DNA from: Shewanella algidipiscicola
Lineage (GTDB): Bacteria; Pseudomonadota; Gammaproteobacteria; Enterobacterales; Shewanellaceae
Length of the DNA: 64,000 bases
Reading direction: 5' to 3'
Assembly (NCBI RefSeq): GCF_003605125.1
Contig: NZ_QPQT01000004.1
Span: 124,001-188,000, forward strand
The translations under genes were made by a program, and so were the position numbers. Below are positions 1 through 9,269 of this stretch, in pieces (the first letter of the stretch is position 1; every line of letters starts with the position of its first letter). The notes beneath the pieces were generated by a model. It saw only the letters and a program-made list of their open reading frames with translations, was not told the DNA's origin and did no database searches.

Positions 1-149
1 ACTAAGGTGCAAAATGGCATTGACCATCATCTCATGGTTAGTGGTATGTCCATAATAAAGCAGCAATTAAGCGTAGTTGGAATAATAACCAATTTCGCCT
101 AGTGAAATTAGTTTGCCGTATTGGCTCAATTTAAGAAGGACCTTAACGC

Positions 150-1532
150 ATGTCTGAAGCGACAGCCTTAAGTCTTATCCCACCTGTGGTGGTTTTGGTG
201 TTAGCTATTTGGTTACGCCGTCCAATTCTCTCATTAATTATCGGGTCTTTAGTGGGGCTGGCGATGTATCAGCCGAGCGATGTACTCAATAATATTTCGA
301 CTATCTCCCTTTCTGTGATGGCAGATGAGACCATAGGTTGGTTGATTCTGGTATGCGGTGGATTTGGTGCCTTAATCAGTTTGCTGGTGAAAACCGGCGG
401 CTCGATGGCATTTGGCCGCCATGCGCTTAAGTTTGCTAAGGGACCTAAGTCATCACTGTTTATGACCTTTATCTTAGGTGTGGTGATTTTTATTGATGAT
501 TACCTCAATGCCTTAACGGTTGGCTCGACCATGAAACGTGTCACCGATAAGTTTAAGGTATCACGTGAGATGCTGGCCTATGTGGTTGACTCAACCGCGG
601 CGCCGATTTGTGTGTTAGTGCCGCTATCTACCTGGGCGGTCTTTTTTGGTGGCTTGTTAGTCGACAACGGTGTGGCCAGTGAAGGCCAAGGCATTGCGAT
701 TTACATGTCGGCTATTCCATACATGTTGTATGCCTGGCTTGCGGTTGCCATGGTGCTATTGGTGATTTTGGGTATAGTGCCCGCATTTGGGCCGATGAAA
801 AAGGCGCAACAGGCGGCGGCTCAGGGTGAGCCTGCGCTAAAACAGATGGATTTAGAAGAGGTGCAAACCTCTGATGATTATGGTGTTAAGGCCATTGAAG
901 AAGAGTTTAAACACGCCGATAACCTAGGTAAGCTGCACAATTTTTTTGTGCCTATCATACTCTTGGTTGCCTTTACCGTGTACTTCGATATTGATGTGCT
1001 TAAAGGGTTAATTGCCACTTTAGCGGTGACTTTGCCCTATTATGGTCTGCAACGTTTGATGCCATTGTCAGAGATGATGGACCAGATGATCGACGGTTTT
1101 AAGTCGATGCTGCCAGCCATTGGCACTGTTATCGCCGCCTTCGTGTTTAAAGATGTGTGTGACAAGATGCTACTGCCGCAATATGTGATTGGTAATCTCA
1201 GCGCCTTTATGACGCCACAACTCTTGCCTGCCGTGGTATTTTTAACCATGTCGATATTGGCATTTGCGACGGGCTCAAGCTGGGGGATTTTTGCGGTGTC
1301 TATTCCTATCGTGATGCCACTAGCACAAGCGGTAGATGCTAATATTCCTTTGGTGATTGGAGCGCTGTTATCGGCCTCCTCTTTTGGTAGCCAAGCGTGC
1401 TTCTATTCCGATTCAACGGTACTGGCGGCTCAAGGCTCGGGCTGTAACTTGGTGAGCCATGCGGTCACTCAGTTACCTTATGCGCTTATTGCAGCAGTAC
1501 TAACGTTTATGGGCTTCTTATGGTTAGCCTAA
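150..1532 (+). CDS. NhaC-family Na+/H+ antiporter
   Basis: A 460-residue inner-membrane protein with about eleven hydrophobic segments spread over its whole length, matching the Na+/H+ antiporter NhaC superfamily (COG1757). It would exchange cytoplasmic Na+ for protons. The acidic pair in FIDDYLNALTVG (residues 115-125) is a conserved membrane motif of the family, and a second conserved patch is ATGSSWG near residue 375. A hydrophilic loop at about residues 215-255 separates the two halves. The ATG is preceded by AAGGA at 134-138. It stands alone and converges on nhaD, sharing the terminator at 1572-1609. The transported ion is inferred from the family; some members carry organic substrates instead. 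Confidence 0.85.
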   Translation: MSEATALSLIPPVVVLVLAIWLRRPILSLIIGSLVGLAMYQPSDVLNNISTISLSVMADETIGWLILVCGGFGALISLLVKTGGSMAFGRHALKFAKGPKSSLFMTFILGVVIFIDDYLNALTVGSTMKRVTDKFKVSREMLAYVVDSTAAPICVLVPLSTWAVFFGGLLVDNGVASEGQGIAIYMSAIPYMLYAWLAVAMVLLVILGIVPAFGPMKKAQQAAAQGEPALKQMDLEEVQTSDDYGVKAIEEEFKHADNLGKLHNFFVPIILLVAFTVYFDIDVLKGLIATLAVTLPYYGLQRLMPLSEMMDQMIDGFKSMLPAIGTVIAAFVFKDVCDKMLLPQYVIGNLSAFMTPQLLPAVVFLTMSILAFATGSSWGIFAVSIPIVMPLAQAVDANIPLVIGALLSASSFGSQACFYSDSTVLAAQGSGCNLVSHAVTQLPYALIAAVLTFMGFLWLA

Positions 1533-1571
1533 ACAAACGGGTTAACTAAGTCGTTACATCAGCTTAGTCAT

Positions 1572-1609
1572 AAAAACGGTGTTGGAGTCTATCCAACACC
1601 GTTTTTTTA
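1572..1609. terminator. Bidirectional intrinsic terminator
   Basis: The stem AACGGTGTTGGA / TCCAACACCGTT is flanked by an A-run on the left and a T-run on the right. It can therefore stop both the NhaC-type gene and the converging nhaD. Confidence 0.85.
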
Positions 1610-1637
1610 TGGGCAATTTTTAGCTTCATTAATGGGA

Positions 1638-3116
1638 TTAAAATAAGCCTGCGTTTAGCCAAAGGTGGGTTAAGATGCTGGCCGCATAACCTAAGGCGAT
1701 AACGGGGGTCCACTTTAAGTGAGCCGTAAAGGTGTAGACACCACGAGCCTGTCCCATTAAGGCGACTCCCGCGGCGCTGCCAATCGACAACAAACTGCCA
1801 CCGACGCCAGCGGTTAAGGTGACAAGCAGCCATTGGCCTAAGCTCATCTCTGGGTTCATGGTCAATACTGCAAACATCACCGGAATATTATCGATAATGG
1901 CCGACAACAAGCCGACGGTAATGTTGGCATAGGTGATGTCCCAGTGCTGATACATGAGCTCAGACACTAAGGCCAAATACCCCATAAACCCTAGGCCGCC
2001 AACGCACAATACCACGCCATAAAAGAACAGCAGCGTGTCCCATTCGGCCCTTGCAATACGGGTAAATACATCGAAGGGCACCACATTACCTAGTTGCTCT
2101 AAGCGTTTGAGATTGTTTTCTCGCTCAGCCCGTTCGCGCGCCTTTACCACGGCTTGCTCAAATGTTTTACGCAGATAAAAGCCAAAAAACTGTAACAAGC
2201 CCAGGCCGGTCATCATTCCCAGTACGGGGGGAAGCCCCAAAAACGAATGACAGCACACCGCTGTGGCAATGGTCAGTAGAAACAGGCCGACAATACGCCG
2301 AGCGCCACGTTTCATGGTGACTTTCTCAATTGCAGCTTGCTCGGTCGTGTTAGCGATAAAAAAGCTCATTATCGCCGCGGGCAAAAGATAGTTGACCAGC
2401 GAGGGTAAAAATAGCGCAATAAATTGCTCAAATTGTACCACCCCTTTTTGCCATACCATCAAGGTGGTGATATCGCCAAAGGGACTAAAGGCGCCGCCAG
2501 CATTGGCGGCGATCACGATATTGATACAGGCGAGGGTAATAAAGGCACGGTTGTCGCCACCCACTTTCATCACGACCGCACACATCAAAAGTGCTGTGGT
2601 GAGGTTATCGGCGATAGGCGAGATAAAAAATGCCATAAAGCCGGTTAACCAGAATACGCTGCGCAGGCTAAAACCACGGTTGATCATCCATGCGCGCAGC
2701 GCATCAAACAGTTTACGCTCCTCCATGGCGTTGATGTAGGTCATGGCTACCAGTAAAAACAGCAGTAGTTCGGCATACTCGAGTAGGTTGTGTTTGAAAG
2801 CCGCTTCCGACAGTGCTGACATGCCGTGGCCCACATAGATAAAGCCGATGATCCCCCAAATCAGCCCAGCTGCGACCAGTACCGGCTTGGACTTACGCAG
2901 TTGCAGCGCCTCTTCGCTCATCACAAATAAGTAGGCCAAAATAAAGATGGCTAGTGCGACATAGCCACCCAAGGTGGCGGTGAGATCTAAGGTTGAGCCA
3001 GCTGAAGCCATAGTGCTGCTGGCCAGTGTGGCAGGGCTAAAGAGCATGGCAAGCAACAGCATGAGCTTAGCTGGCATCGGAGCAAGGTGCAGTTTTAACG
3101 CTTGAAATGGATTCAT
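1638..3116 (-). CDS. nhaD: NhaD-type Na+/H+ antiporter
   Basis: A 492-residue polytopic membrane protein of the NhaD family, found in marine and halophilic gamma-proteobacteria and acting in Na+(Li+)/H+ exchange at alkaline pH. Recognisable segments are SPIADNLTTALLM (near residue 165), AANAGGAFSPFGDITTLMVW (near 205) and DNIPVMFAVL in the C-terminal half, which are family hallmarks. The N-terminus resembles a signal peptide (MPAKLMLLLAMLFSPATLAS), so translation may really begin at the ATG at 3077; neither candidate start has a good Shine-Dalgarno. It faces the NhaC-type gene, so two unrelated sodium antiporters sit tail to tail. Confidence 0.88.
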   Translation of the reverse strand: MNPFQALKLHLAPMPAKLMLLLAMLFSPATLASSTMASAGSTLDLTATLGGYVALAIFILAYLFVMSEEALQLRKSKPVLVAAGLIWGIIGFIYVGHGMSALSEAAFKHNLLEYAELLLFLLVAMTYINAMEERKLFDALRAWMINRGFSLRSVFWLTGFMAFFISPIADNLTTALLMCAVVMKVGGDNRAFITLACINIVIAANAGGAFSPFGDITTLMVWQKGVVQFEQFIALFLPSLVNYLLPAAIMSFFIANTTEQAAIEKVTMKRGARRIVGLFLLTIATAVCCHSFLGLPPVLGMMTGLGLLQFFGFYLRKTFEQAVVKARERAERENNLKRLEQLGNVVPFDVFTRIARAEWDTLLFFYGVVLCVGGLGFMGYLALVSELMYQHWDITYANITVGLLSAIIDNIPVMFAVLTMNPEMSLGQWLLVTLTAGVGGSLLSIGSAAGVALMGQARGVYTFTAHLKWTPVIALGYAASILTHLWLNAGLF

Positions 3117-3455
3117 TGAGAGGGCCCGTAGTTGGCTATTTAATTAAAAATTACCACAGATATCGCCAGATAAAGCTTGATAGAGTGCAAATTTATACAT
3201 CTTAGCTGCGATTAAGCCCGCTGTTTGGCTGATCTTAGGTTGTCAATCACAGGGCTGGCTGCAAATCGGTCGCGCCGATTAGAGGGGCTGCTTTAGGGCG
3301 TACAGTTTGAAAGCTTGAGGGGGGGGGAGTTATCTATTGTGTATGTGATATCAGCGGTTAATGATTCCCACAGGGGAAGGTGTCACCTTTAAGTAAACCG
3401 GTGCGATGGGCTGTCCACCACACCTGCAGACTTATGCCAATTGCGCTTAGCTACT
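3117..3455. other. Non-coding region upstream of nhaD
   Basis: It holds the promoter side of nhaD and a nine-base G run at 3318-3327. No gene, tRNA or convincing operator was seen. Confidence 0.5.
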
Positions 3456-3720
3456 AGGGCCTGTTGCTCTTTGCTGGTTGAGTGTTGTTCGAGACAAAAA
3501 CGTGTTAATCAAGGCGAGTGGATGGCAGCCTAGTCATCTAAGCAAAATTCACTTAACAAAGAGTAAAACGTTTTTAGCCGGACCCTTCGGGCAGCGTTTG
3601 TTGGGTATTTTTACTGCGTTCTCAGCTTCTTATGTAGAGTAACTACACTACAAAGCTTCTGCCTGGTATAAATACCCAGCAACTTGCTGCAAAAACAACC
3701 TTGAAAGATCAACAGGACCT
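3456..3720. mobile_element. MITE-like element with IS5-type ends
   Basis: A 265-bp non-coding element. Its left end begins AGGGCCTGTTGCTCTTT and the reverse complement of its right end begins AGGTCCTGTTGATCTTT, so the termini are imperfect inverted repeats of about 17 bp. The same terminus (AGGGCCTGTTGATCTTT) begins the decayed IS5-family element at 13154, pointing to mobilisation in trans by that transposase. If the repeats are read from GGGCC, both ends abut a TA dinucleotide, compatible with a 2-bp target duplication. The right end overlaps the 3' end of the pirin gene and supplies its stop codon. The interior has no open frame. Confidence 0.75.
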
Positions 3721-4581
3721 AACAATTTCGCCGAAGCGTCCTTGTTGATAATCGGCAATGGCCTGCTCAATTTCGGCTTGGCTGTTCATGACAAATGGCC
3801 CCATATGGACGATTTTTTCGCGAATAGGATCGCCGGCAAATACTAAGAGTCCCGCGCCATCATCGCCTGCTTGTAGCGACAATAATCCTTGGCTATCAAC
3901 TATTAAATACTGCCCCTGCTGAAAATGCGCTTGCGTATCTTGCTGCGTGCTACTGATACTGCCTTGATACAGGTAAAGCCCAGCATATTGGCGATGACTC
4001 AAGTCGAGCTGCGCCTGCGCGTTGGCTGCCAGCATTAAATCGGCCACCATCCCTTGGCCAGCCAAACCTTGCACTGGCGCGCTGATGTGAGTGTCCATGT
4101 CAGCAAATTGCCAATCACCAGCCAATGCCCGCAGCGTTGCGCCGAGGGAATTGGTGATTTCTGGGTTGTGGGTATCGCTACTGTCACGATAAATTGCCGG
4201 ACGCATCTTGTCTTTGGCAGGCATATTGAGCCAAATCTGAAAACCATGCAGGCCGTCGTTTGCATCGGCCAGAGGCATTTCTGAATGCACCACTCCACTG
4301 CCGGTACTCATCCACTGAACGTCACTGGCACGTATCGCCTTAACATTGCCTAGTTGGTCTCTGTGCTCGAAGCCGCCTTTACGAATATAGGTAAAGGTTT
4401 CAATCCCACGGTGGGGGTGAGGTGGGAATCCGCCGATAAAGTCTTGTTTATCATCGGACTTTATCTCATCAAGCATCAAGAAGGGGTCAAACTTGGTGCG
4501 AGTAAAGTCGGCGACGCGACGAATGTTGACACCGTCACCGTCCATGGCCGGTAAGGCGTTATATTGACTTACTACTTTCAT
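3709..4581 (-). CDS. Pirin family protein (bicupin)
   Basis: A 290-residue cytoplasmic protein with two cupin folds, of the pirin/YhaK family; related proteins bind one metal in the N-terminal cupin and some are quercetinases. The metal-site region is visible as FPPHPHRGIETFTYI and the downstream VVHSEMP. The ATG at 4581 is preferred over the in-frame TTG at 4593 because GGAGA lies at the right distance before it. The last codons (RSC and the TGA stop) lie inside the right terminal repeat of the MITE-like element, so the native C-terminus has been replaced. The catalytic role in this organism is unknown. Confidence 0.85.
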   Translation of the reverse strand: MKVVSQYNALPAMDGDGVNIRRVADFTRTKFDPFLMLDEIKSDDKQDFIGGFPPHPHRGIETFTYIRKGGFEHRDQLGNVKAIRASDVQWMSTGSGVVHSEMPLADANDGLHGFQIWLNMPAKDKMRPAIYRDSSDTHNPEITNSLGATLRALAGDWQFADMDTHISAPVQGLAGQGMVADLMLAANAQAQLDLSHRQYAGLYLYQGSISSTQQDTQAHFQQGQYLIVDSQGLLSLQAGDDGAGLLVFAGDPIREKIVHMGPFVMNSQAEIEQAIADYQQGRFGEIVRSC

Positions 4582-4986
4582 CGTCTTCTCCAAATGGGGC
4601 GGCCAATGAACATCACTATTGATGATAGTTGCTGATGTTGGCGATTGTGACTCAATCTTCAGGAGTGTAGGTTAACAACAAGGTTGTCGAATAAAAATCG
4701 CTAAATAATGCTTATAAAGTTCGAATTTATCGAATATATGTGCTGGGCGCTAAAGATGTTTCATTAGGTGGCAATGAGGTTGATGCGGCGCAAATCGAAA
4801 TGGGTCTAGGACTGCAACTTTAGTTGATATTTATGATATAGATGGCGTTAATAGTTGTTTCTGTTCATTTAAAGTCCATTTATGCCGCGTTTTTTATACC
4901 CAGCTGTGCTAACATTTTGCCGTTTTTGTATGTCACCTACGTTAGTGTTTTTTGATTGTGCAACCAAGTAAGGAGTTCTGCACGAT
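4582..4986. other. Divergent intergenic region
   Basis: 405 bp between the divergent pirin and 4987 genes, AT-rich and presumably carrying both promoters. No gene or clear operator was seen. Confidence 0.4.
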
Positions 4987-5601
4987 ATGGAGATCAACTC
5001 AAATACCAGCCCAAAGTCTGGCCTCGCGCACCAGAGCGCCACCGCGGCGACTAAGCGTTTTCCCCAACTTGATAATGGCGAGCTGATTAAAACCAGTTTC
5101 TGGATAAGCCAAATATTTATGATCATCGCCACCGTAATAGGCGTTTATTTGGCGGCACAAGAGGGCTTGTCTCAGGCTATCACCTTTGACAACCTGACTA
5201 ACAAGCAAAATAACTATTACCTACGTCAGGCGCTTTATGATGAAGTTAATGACAACGTTAATATTATCAACGAGTATGCCGATTTTGTTGCGAGCAAGGC
5301 ACCCTACGATATTAAAAACCACCACCCAGTGATGGCCAACTTTGTATGGGAAAACATGCGTTACTCCCCTTATACCTTAGAGACACCGTCCACCTTGCTT
5401 TCTCAGACTCGGCGCTTCTACATGCAGTCAGCCGATATCATAGATAAGATGGAGAAGCGCATCTATGGGGTTAAATATGGCGCAGGTTTGCTTAAAACGC
5501 TCACCCAAGAGGTGAGTGATAACACCTTGCCGGCATTAAAAGCCAACTACACCGCTTTGGCCGATGAGCTCAAACGTAACGATATTTTTGTAGATAGATA
5601 A
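4987..5601 (+). CDS. Hypothetical single-pass membrane protein
   Basis: A 204-residue protein I do not recognise. A hydrophilic N-terminus of about 35 residues is followed by one hydrophobic segment (SFWISQIFMIIATVIGVYL, residues 38-56) and a hydrophilic domain likely to be mostly helical. No catalytic motif is evident. AAGGAG at 4969-4974 precedes the ATG by a slightly long gap. The rhomboid protease gene starts only 9 bp after its stop, so the two are probably co-transcribed; a membrane-anchored protein beside an intramembrane protease could be a partner or substrate, but that is only an inference. Confidence 0.7.
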   Translation: MEINSNTSPKSGLAHQSATAATKRFPQLDNGELIKTSFWISQIFMIIATVIGVYLAAQEGLSQAITFDNLTNKQNNYYLRQALYDEVNDNVNIINEYADFVASKAPYDIKNHHPVMANFVWENMRYSPYTLETPSTLLSQTRRFYMQSADIIDKMEKRIYGVKYGAGLLKTLTQEVSDNTLPALKANYTALADELKRNDIFVDR

Positions 5602-5610
5602 AGGGATTTA

Positions 5611-6693
5611 ATGATGATGATCTGTCCTGGCTGTAATAAAGCTGCGATGAAAGTGCACCATTTTCACGGTGAAGAGGTCGATAACTGCCGATCATGTGGC
5701 GGTATGTGGTTTGAAAATGGCGAGTTAAATGGGGCGTTATCCAGAGCCGATAATGGCGACGATAAAGTGCGCGTCGAAGAGACGCTCGGCCAGCAGTTAG
5801 GTGCCTCGGCGCGTCAATGCGTGCAATGTGAATGCATTATGCGGCGCCATTTTTTAATGCCCGGCTATGAAATTGAAGTTGATGTTTGTCATCAATGTAG
5901 CGGTGTATTTATCGATGAACATGAGCGCGCCAAGGTGGTGCATTCACCGCTAGTGAAAAAGCACCTGGCTGACTTGAATGCCAAGATCAGTGCTAAGACT
6001 TGGATCTTTCAGTTTTTATCGCAGATGCCAGTGGAGTTCAGCCTCAAGCCCGCATCGCGTCCGATAATGACCTACTTGTTGCTGGCGCTGAATATCTTAA
6101 TTTTTATCGGCTATGGCTTCGATCTCAATACCACAGATACGGTATTTGACAATTTTGCCATGCGTTCGAGCGATCTACTCGCCGGCCATCATCCTTGGTC
6201 ATTAGTCAGTCATATGTTTTTACATGGCGATTTACTGCATTTGGCTGGCAATATGTATTTTCTTTATGTGGTGGGCGACAACCTTGAAGATGCGTTAGGT
6301 AGAGCGAAGTTTTTAGGTCTTTATCTACTCTGTGGTTTTGCCGCTGCGGCGGCGCAGATCATCGCCGATCCGAGTTCGAGTATTCCCATGGTTGGTGCCA
6401 GTGGCGCCATTGCGGGACTATTTGGTATGTACTTAATCTGGTTCCGCCATGCAAGCCTTACCTTTATGTTTGTTATCTATCAGAAAAAGCTCAGCCCATT
6501 GGCATTTTTCGGTATCTGGCTTGTGTTCAATATTATCGGCTTACTCATGGCGGGCGAGGGCGTAGCCTATTGGGCGCACATTGGTGGGTTTGTCGCGGGG
6601 TTAGCCATAGGTGCAGCGCTGAAGTCTAAGGTGATGCAAGACAATCCATTACTGGCAATGATGAATGCACCTGAGGTGAAAATCGCCCGTTAA
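5611..6693 (+). CDS. Zn-ribbon/rhomboid intramembrane serine protease
   Basis: A 360-residue protein fusing two TFIIB-like zinc ribbons to a rhomboid domain. Cysteines C5, C8, C26 and C29 form the first ribbon; C70/C73 with C93/C96 form the second. The rhomboid part (about residues 150-345) has six or seven membrane helices, the oxyanion-hole stretch HLAGNMYFL, the catalytic serine in GASGAIAG (S264) and the catalytic histidine in WAHIGGF (H323). It would cleave transmembrane substrates within the inner membrane. The zinc ribbons suggest a cytoplasmic regulatory or targeting module. It follows the 4987 gene closely and ends at a strong terminator. Confidence 0.9.
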   Translation: MMMICPGCNKAAMKVHHFHGEEVDNCRSCGGMWFENGELNGALSRADNGDDKVRVEETLGQQLGASARQCVQCECIMRRHFLMPGYEIEVDVCHQCSGVFIDEHERAKVVHSPLVKKHLADLNAKISAKTWIFQFLSQMPVEFSLKPASRPIMTYLLLALNILIFIGYGFDLNTTDTVFDNFAMRSSDLLAGHHPWSLVSHMFLHGDLLHLAGNMYFLYVVGDNLEDALGRAKFLGLYLLCGFAAAAAQIIADPSSSIPMVGASGAIAGLFGMYLIWFRHASLTFMFVIYQKKLSPLAFFGIWLVFNIIGLLMAGEGVAYWAHIGGFVAGLAIGAALKSKVMQDNPLLAMMNAPEVKIAR

Positions 6694-6733
6694 TGTCCAA
6701 GGGAGCAGCCATCGTGCTGGCAGCTAAACTAAC

Positions 6734-6766
6734 AAAAAAGCCTCATCGTGTTATGAGGCTTTTTTA
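6734..6766. terminator. Bidirectional intrinsic terminator
   Basis: Stem AAAAGCCTCAT / ATGAGGCTTTT with flanking A and T runs, between the converging rhomboid and MFS genes. Confidence 0.85.
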
Positions 6767-6778
6767 TCGGTTTATTCA

Positions 6779-8029
6779 CTATGATATTTCAAGGGGGAGC
6801 AGGCGCGTATCGCTCTCAAGGGGTCTGCTGATCAGCCTGCCGTTGGCGGCAAAAAAAGAGCACGCCGCCCACAATACCGCGGCGCCGGCACACATCAGCA
6901 AGGGCGTGCGCCAGTCATGGCTTTGCTGATACATCGCCCCCATGATAAGTGGCCCAGTGGCGGCAAAAGAGTAGCCGATGCACTGTGACATGCCCGACAG
7001 CGTCGCCGCTTGGTAGCTGTTAGCGGTGCGCAGGCTGATTAGAGCTAAGCCGATAATAAAGCTGCCACCAATCCCAAACCCCATCAATAATGCCCACCAT
7101 AATGCCTGCATAGGAGCGATGATTTGCCCTATGATGCCCAGCAGTGCCATGCTCGTCAGTGCTAAGGTTAATTTGCGCTTATCTTGCACCTTCGCCATTA
7201 ATGGGATCAAGATTAATGCGGGTAGGGCGGTGGCTAATTGCAACACACCATGGATCACTCCCGCCTGTTCATGGCTAAAACCACTGTCGATTAAAATACT
7301 TGGTAACCAACTGATTAATATGTACATTAAGAATGAGTTCAAGGCTAAAAACAGTGTAATGTGCCACGCTGCTGACGAACGCCAAACATAACCATGTCTC
7401 TCATGTGTAGCCTGTGTGTGCACCGAGATCTTATTGCTACGCATCAAGGGAAGCCACACTAATATCGCTACCAGTGGGAATACTAAGTTGGTCGCTAGCG
7501 ATAATGCCCAGTTGGGCAGCAGGTTAATGGCTTGGCTGTCCACCCACTTAGCGACCGGAATCGCAATGCTGGCAACAATGGCCGAACCCACCCCCATCAT
7601 TAATACATACAGTGAGGTGACGGTCGCTGCTTTGTCAGCAAAGTCGCGCTTGGTAAGGCTAGGCAGCAATACGTTGGCGATGGCGATACCCGCACCGATA
7701 ACTGTGGTGCCGATAAATAACATATCGGTGCTGCCTAATGATCGCAGCGTTAAGCCTAGGGTGATTAATACCAAAGAGGTCATTAGCGAGCGTTCGAGGC
7801 CAAAGCGTTTTCCCATGCTTGAGGCTATGGGGGAGAATAGTGCGAAGGCCAGTAAAGGCAAGGTGGTTAACATTCCCGCTTGGGTGGCCGAGATCCCCAA
7901 TTGCTGGCTTATGTCATCGAGCAAGGGGCCTATGCCTGTAATGGGGCTACGCAGACTCAATGAAATTAATAAAATACCGGTAAAGACTAAGGCGCTAGTC
8001 GCGATTTTGGCTGGCTGAAGCTGGGTCAC
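6779..8029 (-). CDS. CynX/NimT-family MFS transporter
   Basis: A 416-residue major facilitator of the CynX/NimT group with about twelve hydrophobic segments. The LSLRSPITGIGPLL segment at the N-terminus and the ATLSGMSQCIGY segment near residue 350 are typical of this group. In E. coli the relatives export 2-nitroimidazole (NimT) or carry cyanate (CynX). The GTG at 8029 is preferred because AGAGGA precedes it at good spacing and because the longer frame would overlap the divergent AraC-type gene. That gene, 75 bp away, is the expected regulator, as in the nimR-nimT arrangement. The substrate is unverified. Confidence 0.8.
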   Translation of the reverse strand: MTQLQPAKIATSALVFTGILLISLSLRSPITGIGPLLDDISQQLGISATQAGMLTTLPLLAFALFSPIASSMGKRFGLERSLMTSLVLITLGLTLRSLGSTDMLFIGTTVIGAGIAIANVLLPSLTKRDFADKAATVTSLYVLMMGVGSAIVASIAIPVAKWVDSQAINLLPNWALSLATNLVFPLVAILVWLPLMRSNKISVHTQATHERHGYVWRSSAAWHITLFLALNSFLMYILISWLPSILIDSGFSHEQAGVIHGVLQLATALPALILIPLMAKVQDKRKLTLALTSMALLGIIGQIIAPMQALWWALLMGFGIGGSFIIGLALISLRTANSYQAATLSGMSQCIGYSFAATGPLIMGAMYQQSHDWRTPLLMCAGAAVLWAACSFFAANGRLISRPLESDTRLLPLEIS

Positions 8030-8104
8030 ATGGGTTCCTCTTAGGTGGTGACGGGCTAGCATACCCTTCAATAAGCTTACCGTATTGGTGTATAGTGACT
8101 TTAT

Positions 8105-8914
8105 ATGTTTAAAAACGGTCAAATCATGCTTGCCGATCCCTTTCGTTTTCCCGATTTCGATTCCGATATTTATCCACAGCAGGTGGTGTCACTGCGCCTC
8201 ATGGGCGGTGATCGTGAGACTGAAACGCCATTACATCAGCACTATAAGAGCCAGTTGGTGATGCCGTTGAGTGGCTTCGTTAAATGCAACATTGCCGATG
8301 CCATTTGGATGGTGCCCCCCCATTGTGCTGTGTGGATCCCAAGTCAAGTTCGTCACAGTAACTTGGTGTCGAAAGAGGCCAATGTATGTATGTTGTTCAT
8401 CGATCCTGAGGTCGCAGGCTTGCCCACTAAAATTTGTACCCTGTCGATATCACCACTGTTACGTGAGTTAATCGTGCATCTGACCTCACAGGAACAAACC
8501 TATCAAGCTGGCAGCACTACCGACAATTTAGTTAATGTGCTGCTAGATCAATTGCGGGTGATGCCCACCGAGCAGTTTAATTTTCCTATCCCGAGCGAGC
8601 CGCGGCTAAAGGCAATAGCCATGTGTTTACTGTCACAGCCCGCCGAGCGACAAACGGTAAGGGAGTGGGCGAGCCAATTTGCCATGAGTGAACGCACCCT
8701 GTCGCGTTTGGTCAAACAACATGTGGGTTTATCGTTTGGGCGATGGCGTGGTCAGCTGCATCTGGTGCTAGCCTTGCAATGGCTAACCTGTGGAGAATCG
8801 GTACAGCGCATCGCGGAGGATTTAGGTTATGAGTCGGTAGGAGCGTTTATTAATTTTTTTAAACACGCATTAGGTCAGCCACCTAAGCAGTATATGAAGC
8901 AGCGAGACTATTAA
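8105..8914 (+). CDS. AraC-family regulator, NimR-like
   Basis: A 269-residue protein with an N-terminal cupin-like domain (HQHYKSQLVMPLSGFV near residues 40-55, then WMVPPHCAVWIPSQVRH) and a C-terminal pair of helix-turn-helix motifs (VREWASQFAMSERTLSRLV and IAEDLGYESVGAFINFFK). This is the layout of AraC regulators such as E. coli NimR, which represses the divergent exporter gene. The start is uncertain: the ATG at 8105 overlaps a good -10-like TATAGT, and the in-frame ATG at 8126 is possible. It probably controls the divergent MFS gene through the 75-bp gap. Confidence 0.85.
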   Translation: MFKNGQIMLADPFRFPDFDSDIYPQQVVSLRLMGGDRETETPLHQHYKSQLVMPLSGFVKCNIADAIWMVPPHCAVWIPSQVRHSNLVSKEANVCMLFIDPEVAGLPTKICTLSISPLLRELIVHLTSQEQTYQAGSTTDNLVNVLLDQLRVMPTEQFNFPIPSEPRLKAIAMCLLSQPAERQTVREWASQFAMSERTLSRLVKQHVGLSFGRWRGQLHLVLALQWLTCGESVQRIAEDLGYESVGAFINFFKHALGQPPKQYMKQRDY

Positions 8915-9269
8915 GGCGATATCCTTCACACTGGCACAGGCTATGTAGATCAAACCGTCTGGAAGTTAGCCAAGCGTTAAGCGTAGAACGCAGGACAATA
9001 GTGAGATTTCATTCTCTTTATCAAGCGGCTTGCGCTAAAATATAAAGAACAGATTTTAGACAGGTTTTAATCAATCCCAATGGGTTATTTTTGCCCTGTG
9101 TTTAAGTTCACTGCAGTGAAGTCAATCGATGTTAAGAGCCACTCTTATTTGTTACTCAATAACAGGATGAGATCCGCTGAGCCGCTTATCATCATTGCCG
9201 CTCATTCTGGGTTCGCAGCAACTTAAATAGTACACGGATTGGATTGTCCCTGCCGAACGGATGTAGATC
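8915..9269. other. Non-coding region upstream of selO
   Basis: 355 bp with no supported gene. The first part is moderately GC-rich and could be a decayed coding remnant; nothing recognisable remains. Confidence 0.35.
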
